DNA of 64,000 bases from an uncultured Tateyamaria sp. (GTDB taxonomy: Bacteria; Pseudomonadota; Alphaproteobacteria; Rhodobacterales; Rhodobacteraceae). Shown here piece by piece: positions 1 through 7,946 of the stretch. A model generated the notes under the pieces. The model did not search any database. It saw nothing but the letters and a program-made list of their open reading frames with translations, and was not told the DNA's origin. Numbering within the stretch: position 1 is the first letter of the stretch; every line of letters starts with the position of its first letter. The DNA lies in assembly GCF_947494755.1 (NCBI RefSeq), contig NZ_CANLVZ010000001.1, positions 434,001 through 498,000 of the forward strand. Direction: 5' to 3'. The translations under genes and the position numbers were made by a program.

Positions 1-818
1 ACTTTGCGACCACCCGGACCCTGTTCCTGACCTATTCCAAGCCACAAGGCGGTGGGGCCGGTACGGCGCTGGCGGCGGCGGAGTTGAGCGCGGATGGCAG
101 CCGCCTCGAAAACCTGCGCGACCTGTTTGAAAGCGCGCCGGGCGGCAGCGGCGGGCGCCATTTCGGCAGCCGCGTGGTCGAAGGCACGGATGGCAAGCTC
201 TACGTCACCATCGGGGATCGCGGTGATCGTCCCTCTGCGCAGGATCGGACCTTGCACAACGGCTCGATTGTGCGCGTGAACCGCGACGGCACGGTGCCGG
301 CCGACAATCCGTTTGTCGGGCAGGCCGATGTGCTGCCCGAAATCTGGTCTTATGGCCACCGCAACCCCCAAGGCGCGGGACTGGACGCGCGCGGCACGCT
401 TTGGACGGCCGAACACGGGGCCCGCGGCGGGGACGAGGTGAACCGCGTGCAAAAGGGCGCGAATTTCGGCTGGCCGGTGATTTCCTATGGGGTGCACTAT
501 TCCGGTGCCCGTATCGGCGAAGGAGTGGCTGCCGAAGGCATGGAGCAGCCCGCCTTCTACTGGGATCCGTCCATGGCCCCGTCGGGGTTGATGGTCTATC
601 AGGGTGACATGTTCCCAGAATGGAAGGGCGACATGTTCGTCGGCTCGCTCAAGTTCAGCTATATCTCGCGGCTTGAGCTATCCGGCACGAATGCACGCGA
701 AGTCGAACAGATCGAAGGGGACGAAACGGCGCGCGTGCGTGACATCGTGGAAGCGCCAGACGGGAGCATCCTGTTCATCTCGGTCGGAAATGGCACGGTG
801 TATCGGATGACGCGGTGA
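1..818 (+). CDS. PQQ-dependent sugar dehydrogenase (glucose/sorbosone dehydrogenase family), 5' truncated by window edge
   Basis: The reading frame is open from base 3 to a TGA at 816-818, so the true start lies before the window. The visible part is about 271 residues of the six-bladed beta-propeller family of soluble PQQ aldose dehydrogenases (YliI/Asd-like), which oxidise sugars in the periplasm. Family signatures seen are GDRGDRPSAQD, the PEIWSYGHRNPQG segment, LWTAEHGARGGDEVN with the His-Gly near the PQQ/active-site region, and GANFGWPVISYG. The signal peptide and first blades cannot be checked. The next gene is separated by the border of the integrated element, so this belongs to the host chromosome and not to the island. 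Confidence 0.85.
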   Translation, partial: FATTRTLFLTYSKPQGGGAGTALAAAELSADGSRLENLRDLFESAPGGSGGRHFGSRVVEGTDGKLYVTIGDRGDRPSAQDRTLHNGSIVRVNRDGTVPADNPFVGQADVLPEIWSYGHRNPQGAGLDARGTLWTAEHGARGGDEVNRVQKGANFGWPVISYGVHYSGARIGEGVAAEGMEQPAFYWDPSMAPSGLMVYQGDMFPEWKGDMFVGSLKFSYISRLELSGTNAREVEQIEGDETARVRDIVEAPDGSILFISVGNGTVYRMTR

Positions 819-922
819 AGCTGAGGGGGTCTTGCCAAAGATAGCTGGCGCAGTCGTTCGGACCAAGTTTGAACCCAAGCCGTCGCGCTTAAGTCGCTAC
901 ATGCGGTCACGCAATGAGAAAG

Positions 923-936
923 TGGCGGAGAGACAG
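923..936. repeat. Left attachment core (copy of tRNA-Ser 3' end)
   Basis: TGGCGGAGAGACAG, identical to the last 14 bases (reverse strand) of the tRNA-Ser gene at 9291-9304. The flanks differ on both sides, so this is the short core duplicated on integration. It lies downstream of the truncated sugar dehydrogenase gene and marks the left edge of the island. Confidence 0.8.
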
Positions 937-1348
937 TCCGAAAGCTGTTGTTTAACAATGCCTTAAGTCTTTGAAGTTGCAAGACTCGATGGTTTTTTGC
1001 GTTGCACTTTGTGCAGCAAAATGTGCAGAAAAAATTTCGTTAGCCGTGACCAGACTGAGCGGGTCTTGTTGTGCCGGGCACGGCTTTCCCAGCGTCAACT
1101 CTTCGGTGATATGCCTGAGATGCGCCGATGTTGACCAATACCTCGCGCCCGATGTTTGCGCTCTGCGGGCCAATGCGGGTTCTCGAGGACGGCGTTGAGT
1201 GAGGCCAAGTGACGAACGCTCCACCCTCTTCACGAGCCAGAGCCTCCGGTAGTCTCGTCTCTGTACGTTCCACTGTGGACCATTGGGCTAAGCCTCAGCA
1301 CTATCGAAAAAAACTTCCACATGAGAAATGCGTTTCGGGGTGACAAAC
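937..1348. other. Non-coding left arm of the island
   Basis: These 412 bases hold no credible gene. They contain a TTAA-N7-TTAA motif at 952-966 that matches the CtrA full-site pattern and may be chance. They also contain two tandem 12-mers at 1010-1033 shared with the other end of the element. The promoter of the vWA gene should lie here, but I see no convincing -35/-10 pair. Confidence 0.6.
1010..1033. repeat. Two tandem 12-bp arm-type repeats, left end
   Basis: TGTGCAGCAAAA (1010-1021) is followed directly by TGTGCAGAAAAA (1022-1033). The same unit occurs three times, in the same orientation, at 9168-9203 near the right end. Shared short repeats at both ends of a tyrosine-recombinase element are best explained as arm-type binding sites for the integrase. 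Confidence 0.7.
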
Positions 1349-2026
1349 ATGGACGAATTTGAACAACAGCCATTTAGCGATGCAGAGTTTGCAGAAAACC
1401 CAGAACAGCGCTGCCCAGTAGTTCTTTTATTGGATACGTCGTATTCAATGAGCGGCGCGCCGATTGCGCAATTAAATGAAGGACTGGCAACGCTTCGCCA
1501 AGAGTTGATGAATGACCCAATGGCTGCAAAACGGGTCGAATTGGCGATGGTCACCTTTGGACCAGTCGAGATAAAATCCGACTTTGCCACAGTGGATCAT
1601 TTCTACCCTGAAACTCTTGAGGCGAACAACGCGACACCGATGGGCGAAGCAATCGTTACCAGCCTAGACATGTTGCGCCAGCGCAAAGATCGGTACCGTG
1701 AAAATGGGGTGAAATATTACCGCCCTTGGGTCTTCCTGATTACTGACGGTGGACCCACCGACAGTTGGAGTGAAGCGAAAACCCGCGTGCATGAAGGCGA
1801 AGAGAAAAAGGAGTTCATGTTCTATGCTGTTGGCGTTGACCAAGCTGACATGAACGTGTTGTCGCAAATTTCCACACGGCAACCGCTCAAACTCAAGGGA
1901 TTGGCCTTCAAGGAACTTTTTCAATGGCTGTCCAGCTCGCTTAGCGCGGTCTCACAGTCCAACCCCGGTGATGCTATCAACCTTGAGAACCCCACTGCCC
2001 CGGATGGTTGGGCCGTAGCAGGGTAA
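1349..2026 (+). CDS. TerY-like vWA domain protein (first gene of phosphorylation triad)
   Basis: A 225-residue von Willebrand A domain protein. The MIDAS metal site is complete: Asp29-x-Ser31-x-Ser33 (DTSYSMS), Thr96 in NNATPMGEA and Asp133 in [11 protein letters not shown]. This is the TerY type, a small cytosolic vWA protein found with a PP2C phosphatase and a kinase in TerY-P triads. I chose ATG 1349, which has a GGGGTG purine stretch about 7 bases upstream; an in-frame ATG at 1328 lacks a clear ribosome site. The PP2C gene starts 4 bases after its stop. Base composition is visibly more AT-rich than the host genes. Its role is probably a phospho-regulated adaptor or scaffold, which is inference. 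Confidence 0.85.
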   Translation: MDEFEQQPFSDAEFAENPEQRCPVVLLLDTSYSMSGAPIAQLNEGLATLRQELMNDPMAAKRVELAMVTFGPVEIKSDFATVDHFYPETLEANNATPMGEAIVTSLDMLRQRKDRYRENGVKYYRPWVFLITDGGPTDSWSEAKTRVHEGEEKKEFMFYAVGVDQADMNVLSQISTRQPLKLKGLAFKELFQWLSSSLSAVSQSNPGDAINLENPTAPDGWAVAG

Positions 2027-2030
2027 CGGG

Positions 2031-2777
2031 GTGGCATGGCGTTGGGCGGCAGCGTCCGAAATTGGCACCTCGCACATTCAAAACGACGGCAGACTTGAAG
2101 ATGCCTACGCCGTTTCGTGCATGGCAAATGACTGCATTTTCGCAGTTGTGTCAGATGGTGCGGGCAGCGCGAAATTTGGAGTCCATGGTGCTTGGCTTGT
2201 TTGTCGCACTCTGACGGTGCGTTTCCGCGAGTGGTTGAGGGACAATTCGGAATTACCAAACGACGAATTGTTAGTTGATTGGATTGATGATTTGCGGGAT
2301 CGGATTGCAGCAATCGCAAATCAACGCGAAAGTACACCCCGACAATTTGCGGCGACTTTGGCGGCTGTATTAATAACGCCAGATGAAGTGCTGACTCTGC
2401 ATGTTGGCGATAGCGCCATTGTTGGAAGACGGGGCACCGATTGGGAGGTGCTTTGTTGGCCCGAAAATGGCGAATATGCGTCCACCACCTATTTTGTTAC
2501 TGACGACCCGGAACCGCGCTTGAACATCGCCCGCCAGCCAAGGGAACACGATGCATTTGCATTGTTTTCAGACGGCGTGGGCGATTTGGCGTTGTCACAC
2601 TCAGAACAGGCTGCACATCAAAGGTTCTTTGTGCCGATGATGCGCCCGGTTGACGCAGCGACGGAAGACGGACGCCTGCCCAACCTTTCGTCCAAGCTGA
2701 GGGGCTATCTTGCTGGCGCAGCCGTCTGTGAGCGCACTGACGACGACAAAACGCTTGTCCTCATTTCCGGGGGCTGA
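2031..2777 (+). CDS. PP2C-family serine/threonine phosphatase (second gene of triad)
   Basis: A 248-residue protein of the PP2C_2 type. Metal-binding and signature motifs are present: NDGRLEDAY near residue 18, SDGAGS at 41-46 (Asp42), HVGDSAIVGRRG near 124-135, ALFSDGVGD at 177-185 (Asp181) and a late DDDKTLVLI near 237-245. It should remove phosphate from Ser/Thr in an Mn/Mg-dependent way, and its natural partner is the kinase encoded 2 bases downstream. The start is GTG 2031, four bases after the vWA stop; a weak GGG stretch precedes it. It has no signal peptide or membrane segment. Genes this tightly packed are almost certainly co-transcribed. Confidence 0.87.
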   Translation: MAWRWAAASEIGTSHIQNDGRLEDAYAVSCMANDCIFAVVSDGAGSAKFGVHGAWLVCRTLTVRFREWLRDNSELPNDELLVDWIDDLRDRIAAIANQRESTPRQFAATLAAVLITPDEVLTLHVGDSAIVGRRGTDWEVLCWPENGEYASTTYFVTDDPEPRLNIARQPREHDAFALFSDGVGDLALSHSEQAAHQRFFVPMMRPVDAATEDGRLPNLSSKLRGYLAGAAVCERTDDDKTLVLISGG

Positions 2778-2779
2778 TC

Positions 2780-4987
2780 GTGCAGGAAATCGTTATCGGG
2801 AATAGTCGATTTTCAGTTGCTGAGTTGATTGGCAAGGGCGGCGAAGGTGAGGTCTACGCGATCAAGGGTCGGTCTGGGCAGGCCGTCAAAATCTACAACG
2901 CCGGTTTGCGTTCAAAGCGTGAAGACAAAGTGCGTGCGATGGTTGGCGAAGGCCTTGCCATAAAGACTGACCTTGTGGCCTATCCTGGTGAAATCGTCAC
3001 TGACAACCAGGGCAACTTCCTTGGATTTGTTATGCGACTTGTGTCGGGCTACCGCCCGCTGCACGAGCTTTACAGTCCTAAATCCCGCCAACGCTACTTC
3101 CCGAAAGCCGACTACCGGTTCATTGTCCATACTGCACTGAATGTGGCCCGCGCCGTGGGGAAGGTCCATCAAACAGGCTGTGTCATTGGCGACTTGAACC
3201 ATTCCGGTGTTCTGGTGGCGCAAGACGCGACTGTTGCCCTAATCGACGCTGATAGCTTTCAGTTTCGCTTGAATGGAAAGTCCTATCCCTGCGTCGTCGG
3301 CGTGCCGGATTTTACGCCGCCCGAACTTCACGGAAAAAACCTCGCATCTGTAGAGCGTACGATTGAGCACGACAACTTCGGGCTTGCCGTTGCGATCTTT
3401 CACCTGTTGTTCATGGGCCGTCACCCATATGCGGGGCGTTATAGCGGTCCAGATATTTCCATGGGCGATGCAATAGTACAAAACCGCTTCGCGTTTTCGC
3501 TGACACGCCAGTCCGCTACGCGGACAACACCACCCCCCGGCGCACTGACACTCGATCTATTTCCCGACGCCGCTGTGACTGCGTTTGAACAAGCTTTCGG
3601 ATTGAACGCTGGCGTGCGTCCTAGCGCGTTGGATTGGGTTGGTGCCCTGACGAAGTTGGAAGGCTCACTGAATCACTGTAGCAGGGTCAAGACGCACTAT
3701 TTCCCAAGCAATGCCAAGGGGTGCGTATGGTGCGCACTGACGGCCAATAGCGGCTTTGACATGTTCCCGGACCTGTCAGCCGTCACGCCGAATATTCCAA
3801 CTGATACACGCGGGACAGCACAAGCAATCCGCGAAATACTCGCCTTCCGGTTCCCAACGGTTGCTGACCTGTTGCCGCAGGCACCTGCCCCGCGTGGGGC
3901 AAGTGCCGCTCTCAGTGAGGCCAAGAGTGGCAAGCGCGGGCGTGCTTTCTTGGGTCTGCTCATGATGGGCGGCGCTGTTGCCGGGTTCATCGTCGCTATT
4001 CCCGCATGGTTTGTATGGGTCGGGCTGGCGATTTGGGGGTGGGTTACGTTCTCAGACCGTGAAGTTGAACCCGGCCCCTTCCAGAAAGCCTTCAAGGACG
4101 CAGATGAAAAGGTGCAGCGCGAGTTGGAATCATTCGTTCGCCGGAATGGTCTGACGGAGGTTGTGAAGGTGCGCGGCGATCTGGACGCCACAATCGCCGC
4201 CTACAAAGGGCATGACGAGGCGCTGACGCGCGAGTTGATGATATTGAAATCCAACCGGGAGTCGCGTCAGCGACAGGCCTACCTTGACGGTTTCTCAATC
4301 CGTCGCGCCAACATTTCCGGGATTGGGCCTTCCAAGACAGCGACGCTGATTTCGTTCGGGATCGAAACCGCTGCCGATGTGAGTCGATCATCCGTGCTGA
4401 GAGTACCGGGTTTTGGTGACGTCATGACTGGCAAGCTGGTGGAGTGGCGGCGTAGGCACGAATCCCGGTTCAAGTATGACCGAACAGCCAACGCTCAGGA
4501 CGTCACTGACGAAAGAGCATTGCGTGGGCGTTTCGCGGCTGAGAAACTCAAATTGGAATCCAATATCCGCAATGGGCTGGGAACACTTCGCAATGCTAAG
4601 GCGCGGCTTGATGCGTTGCCAGCAAAAGCACGTAGTGACAGTGCGCTTTTGGTGGCGCTGGGAACCCGTGCACAGGCCGAACAAGACTTGAAGATCCTGG
4701 GGGCTTCCGTTCCGACTTCAACAGTGGCGCTGACAGTGACGCCGCCACCCCAGCCCGTGCGACATTCACCAAGAGCGCCAACGCCCAATACTCCACCGAC
4801 GGCACCACGCGTAGCAAATGCCGGAGGCACACCTGATTGCCCCTACTGCGGAAGGTCCATGGTCCTGCGTAGGGCACGGAGGGGCAAAAACGCCGGGAAT
4901 CAGTTCTGGGGTTGTTCAGGCTATCCACATTGCAAAGGCACCCGAAACCTGGTCGGAAAATCGAGCTACAACCCATCGGCCACTTAG
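2780..4987 (+). CDS. Membrane-anchored Ser/Thr kinase-like protein with HhH and topoisomerase-type zinc ribbon (third gene of triad)
   Basis: 735 residues, GTG start at 2780 after a GGGGG stretch. Order of domains: kinase fold at about 8-290 (glycine loop GKGGEGEVY, Lys37 in AVKIY); about 36 hydrophobic residues at 388-423 that make one or two membrane passes; a charged, probably helical region; a helix-hairpin-helix at about 508-555 (ISGIGPSKTATLI and VPGFGDVM); and a C-terminal Cys4 ribbon at about 686-721 (CPYCGRSM then WGCSGYPHC) like those of topoisomerase I. The catalytic loop reads VIGDLNHSG instead of HRD and the metal loop reads IDADS instead of DFG, as I recall for this kinase subfamily. 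HhH and ribbon suggest nucleic-acid contact. Likely role: phosphorylates the vWA partner or a sensor. Confidence 0.85.
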   Translation: MQEIVIGNSRFSVAELIGKGGEGEVYAIKGRSGQAVKIYNAGLRSKREDKVRAMVGEGLAIKTDLVAYPGEIVTDNQGNFLGFVMRLVSGYRPLHELYSPKSRQRYFPKADYRFIVHTALNVARAVGKVHQTGCVIGDLNHSGVLVAQDATVALIDADSFQFRLNGKSYPCVVGVPDFTPPELHGKNLASVERTIEHDNFGLAVAIFHLLFMGRHPYAGRYSGPDISMGDAIVQNRFAFSLTRQSATRTTPPPGALTLDLFPDAAVTAFEQAFGLNAGVRPSALDWVGALTKLEGSLNHCSRVKTHYFPSNAKGCVWCALTANSGFDMFPDLSAVTPNIPTDTRGTAQAIREILAFRFPTVADLLPQAPAPRGASAALSEAKSGKRGRAFLGLLMMGGAVAGFIVAIPAWFVWVGLAIWGWVTFSDREVEPGPFQKAFKDADEKVQRELESFVRRNGLTEVVKVRGDLDATIAAYKGHDEALTRELMILKSNRESRQRQAYLDGFSIRRANISGIGPSKTATLISFGIETAADVSRSSVLRVPGFGDVMTGKLVEWRRRHESRFKYDRTANAQDVTDERALRGRFAAEKLKLESNIRNGLGTLRNAKARLDALPAKARSDSALLVALGTRAQAEQDLKILGASVPTSTVALTVTPPPQPVRHSPRAPTPNTPPTAPRVANAGGTPDCPYCGRSMVLRRARRGKNAGNQFWGCSGYPHCKGTRNLVGKSSYNPSAT

Positions 4988-5027
4988 GCGATCTTTGCGA
5001 CATAATGGCCGATGCCACGTGTATTGC

Positions 5028-7040
5028 CTACAACCCCAGCCCTCGCTGCCTTCCGAACGTCCAGTCTATCCCGCCGCCGGACATGCCAACCCCGGACACT
5101 TGCAGCCCGATGCGCCGCTCCAATGTGGTGTTCCACGGCACGAGGCTGAACCCTAAGCCGTCGTCGATCATCGCGAAGCGTCCGCTGGCCAGTTGCGTGC
5201 TGCCGGTGAGTTGGCCTGCAAACTGGCTGGCGGGTGTCACGGGCTTCCATTTTCTCCCTTGTTCCGCAGCCATCGCGCGCCCGACGCGTTCGACCTCACG
5301 CGCCTCGAGGCGCTGGATGAGGTCTCGCGGCGCGCGTATGCGACCATTGCCGAGATCGACTGCATCTCCGCGCGTCACCAGCACGCGCTTGCGTTGGTCC
5401 ATCGCCCGGCCTGCCTCTGCACCGAAGCCCGTTTCTCTGACCGCGCCCCGCCTCTGCGCGGTCAATTCCCTATCGAGCCAGGTCGCGCCATCGTGGGTTA
5501 CTTGCCGGTCCAGACTGATTGGCGAGAGCAGGGTCATACGCGGGCCATGGCCGTGGCGTTTGCGATCATGTGCAAGCCCCTGTCTGGGCAGGTCCGTCGG
5601 CACTTTCCAGTGATCGTCACTTCTCCGCTCGACGATCCCCGCTCGCCGCAGGGCTTCGAGCCGCCGCACATGGGCCGCGACAAATCGGGCCGGATCGGGG
5701 CTGATCTCTTGTTCCCGGGCCATCTCGATGTGCCGCGACGGTTTATAGGTGCCGTCGCTTTTTGTGGCCGCGAGTATGTTCCGGTCAGCCGCTCTTGGCT
5801 CCGTTGGCGGCGGTGTTGCCGACACGATCATGCCGCGTCCGATCCCCTCGCAATGATCGGCACGCAGCTCGATCTGGTGCACGCGGCCATCGGTCCCGTC
5901 GATGACCAGCTGCATCCGGTCGCCAGACCCGTCGCCCGCGAGTTCCTTGGCAAGAACGCGGCCAGCGATCTGCTGCTGCAGTCCGTCTCGATGCATCGTG
6001 AGCTGTGCCGCCCCGCGCTGCGCCGCCAGATCGTTGGAATCCAACGCGCGATACATCGATTTGATGATATCGCCGCGCTCCCCCATCGCACGCAGCGTAG
6101 GTTCCGTGCTGTCGTCCAGATGCCAGACACCCGGCGCGCTCTGTTCAGCAAGACCGAGTTTTTCCAGATACTGCGCCCTGCCGATCAACAGCGCGCGATT
6201 CCGCTTCTTCGTCTCCAGCATGTCCTTGTCCGGTCGCAGATCAGCAAATTCGTTGTTCGCCCTCTGCTCGGCCATCAGCATCCGGTCGAGCCGGGTAAAG
6301 CGCTCGGCGTGCACTTCGCGGCGCAGCTGGTCGGTCACCTCGAGATCGGTCTGGTGTCCAAGTTCCAGTGTCACGATGTCGGTCGCCCGTTCGCGGACCC
6401 CATGCGCGATGTAATCTCCTGCGATGTTCAGAATCTTGCCGTCATCGGTGATCCCCCGGACCAGAATGTGGGCGTGCGGATGCCCGGTGTTGTAGTGATC
6501 GACCGCGACCCAATCGAGCCGAGTTTGAAGATCGGCTTCCATCTGCGCCATGATATCTCGGGTCGTCTGGCGCATGTCGGCAAGCTCGACACCGCCTTCT
6601 GCGGAGACGATGAATCGGAACTGATGGCGGTCCTCACGGCCCCGGTCGAGGAAGTCCCGACCGTCGGCTGTGTCTTGATCCGCCGAATAGACCTGACCCT
6701 TTTCGCCGTCCAGCGTGACACCGTCACGCTCCAGATACCGCAGATGCGCATCGACCGCCTTTGCACTGACAAATGACCGCCCGCGCGACGCACCGCGCTG
6801 CGGATTCAGCTTCACGATCCGCGCTTTCACGGTCACCCGACGGGCGCGGGTTCGGGTCCCGTCAGCGCTTCGGGACCAAGGACTCCGGCCTTTCAACTGC
6901 GCCGCCACCTTGGCACCCCGGCCACGGGCGTTGAACCGTCCGCTTGCCTTCCTCTTCCCGGCCAGCCTGTTCGGGTCACCGCCCGCCCGGCGGATTGCTC
7001 GATGCACGTCGGCCAGGAAGCCTCGTGCCGGGCGCCGCAC
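5028..7040 (-). CDS. Relaxase/mobilization nuclease with DUF3363 C-terminal domain (5' end frameshifted)
   Basis: A 670-residue frame read from GTG 7040. It belongs to the alphaproteobacterial relaxase family with a basic N-terminus (SGRFNARGRGAKVAA), a segment LNPQRGASRG, the metal-binding HPHAH at 187-191 and the family-typical end GGGIDWTFGRQRGLGL. Relaxases nick oriT and lead DNA transfer. The usual beginning of this family (MTRDENDLRIRPG) is present upstream at 7111 but in another frame, so the intact gene would run 7111-5028 and has lost one base near 7053-7075. The catalytic part is intact; function from GTG 7040 is uncertain. It converges on the kinase gene with a 40-base gap. No other conjugation genes are nearby. 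Confidence 0.8.
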   Translation of the reverse strand: MRRPARGFLADVHRAIRRAGGDPNRLAGKRKASGRFNARGRGAKVAAQLKGRSPWSRSADGTRTRARRVTVKARIVKLNPQRGASRGRSFVSAKAVDAHLRYLERDGVTLDGEKGQVYSADQDTADGRDFLDRGREDRHQFRFIVSAEGGVELADMRQTTRDIMAQMEADLQTRLDWVAVDHYNTGHPHAHILVRGITDDGKILNIAGDYIAHGVRERATDIVTLELGHQTDLEVTDQLRREVHAERFTRLDRMLMAEQRANNEFADLRPDKDMLETKKRNRALLIGRAQYLEKLGLAEQSAPGVWHLDDSTEPTLRAMGERGDIIKSMYRALDSNDLAAQRGAAQLTMHRDGLQQQIAGRVLAKELAGDGSGDRMQLVIDGTDGRVHQIELRADHCEGIGRGMIVSATPPPTEPRAADRNILAATKSDGTYKPSRHIEMAREQEISPDPARFVAAHVRRLEALRRAGIVERRSDDHWKVPTDLPRQGLAHDRKRHGHGPRMTLLSPISLDRQVTHDGATWLDRELTAQRRGAVRETGFGAEAGRAMDQRKRVLVTRGDAVDLGNGRIRAPRDLIQRLEAREVERVGRAMAAEQGRKWKPVTPASQFAGQLTGSTQLASGRFAMIDDGLGFSLVPWNTTLERRIGLQVSGVGMSGGGIDWTFGRQRGLGL

Positions 7041-7111
7041 GCGTGGGCGCTCTGGGCGCGGTCCCGGACCTTACCGGGACGGATGCGGAGGTCGTTCTCA
7101 TCTCGGGTCAT
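7041..7111 (-). pseudogene. Detached N-terminal codons of the relaxase gene
   Basis: ATG at 7111-7109 opens MTRDENDLRIRPGKVRDRA, the characteristic start of DUF3363-type relaxases. It then runs out of the frame used by the rest of the gene. The downstream frame is open back to 7073 and reads a plausible continuation (RPRVRRPARGFLADVH). A single missing base between about 7053 and 7075 would rejoin the two parts. It could be a real mutation or a sequencing error in GC-rich DNA. Confidence 0.6.
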
Positions 7112-7646
7112 GGGACCACGATCGACGCCCATTCTGGGCCAATCAAGCAGCGTTTGAGGGGCGTCGAAGCCTGGCGTGCAAAGAGACGCCGTAGCGGGTT
7201 CCAGCGCGAACACACCGCGCGGCGTGCCACGTCTGACTATTGATATCATTGAGAAAAACGGAAAACCCTGCCGCACGGCACGGTGCGGCCCATCGGATAT
7301 CACGCCGAAAAACAATGTGCAGACAACAGCTTAGGGCCACAGGCCCGGGCAGCGAGGAACTCGCTTTATCTTGCCATCCCCTTCCGTAGCTCCCGTCGGC
7401 CCTCCCAAAAAGCCCAATGCGTGACGTTCATCATGCCGCCAACGTGCCTGCGCAGCCAACCGGACCGGGATGATTCGAAGCTCGGCAATATCGCTCTGAG
7501 GCATGGCGGTCGCCGGTCGAATTCATCGCGAGACGCCGATGCGCCGGACAATCCAACTGTCCGTTTTGTACGCTGTGGCAAGCCGTTTTGCGCGGGCGGT
7601 CTGCGTGATCTGCACAAGCCGAACGCATGGCTCCATGCTATCTTGC
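7112..7646. other. Region upstream of the relaxase gene without a recognisable gene
   Basis: 535 bases. Open frames here are short and resemble no family I know. In related elements this space often holds the transfer origin and small transfer genes, which I do not see as proteins here. The only clear structure is a perfect 7-bp inverted repeat at 7270-7289. Confidence 0.5.
7270..7289. repeat. Perfect 7-bp inverted repeat, candidate oriT hairpin or minus-strand terminator
   Basis: GCCGCAC (7270-7276), six-base loop, GTGCGGC (7283-7289). Read on the minus strand it is followed by a T-rich stretch (AGGGTTTTCCGTTTTT), so it could be an intrinsic terminator. Lying about 160 bases upstream of the relaxase start, it could equally be part of the transfer origin. 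Confidence 0.4.
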
Positions 7647-7946
7647 ATGACACCTTTGACTGGCCCTTCCCAGCAGCAGCCCCGTCCGTCCCGGACGGTC
7701 GATGCCGCGCGGATCGAGGCGGCGCTCATGAAGGTGTCGAAGCTCGTTGTCCAGGACGCAGCGTTTACACCGATCTTCGAGCGTCTTGAGGCGGAACTGG
7801 CCGCAGCCGTGAAGGAAGAGACGCGGCTCACACAAGTGCAGCGCCGGGCGCATGCCTTGCTGGGTCAGAAGGCGATCCGGGCGACAAGCTCGGCGACATG
7901 TTCCAGTGACGCGCCCTTGCCATACCGCTCACGATCAAGCCGGTGA
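7647..7946 (+). CDS. Small hypothetical protein next to the integrase
   Basis: A 99-residue frame starting MTPLTGPSQQQ. Residues 18-78 look like a genuine helical protein (AARIEAALMKVSKLVVQDAA, then FERLEAELAAAV), with a Pro/Gln-rich start. The last 20 or so residues overlap the integrase 3' end on the other strand and look random. No ribosome-binding site precedes the ATG. I recall similar short helical proteins beside integrases in this order but cannot name a family. It may be a short DNA-binding or accessory protein, or chance. Confidence 0.4.
   Translation: MTPLTGPSQQQPRPSRTVDAARIEAALMKVSKLVVQDAAFTPIFERLEAELAAAVKEETRLTQVQRRAHALLGQKAIRATSSATCSSDAPLPYRSRSSR

Noticed and set aside
1328-1348. 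Upstream ATG for the vWA gene
   Set aside because: No ribosome site; ATG 1349 has GGGGTG at proper spacing. The difference is seven residues.
1349-4987. Tellurite-resistance operon
   Set aside because: Only a TerY-like vWA protein is present. TerC, TerD/TerB or other ter genes are absent, so tellurite resistance is not supported.
5193-6776. 527-codon open frame on the plus strand
   Set aside because: It lies fully antisense to the relaxase gene and its sequence has no family character; high GC makes long antisense frames common.
7366-7653. 95-codon minus-strand frame in the island
   Set aside because: Composition and sequence do not resemble a protein, there is no ribosome site, and it competes with the more plausible small gene on the plus strand.
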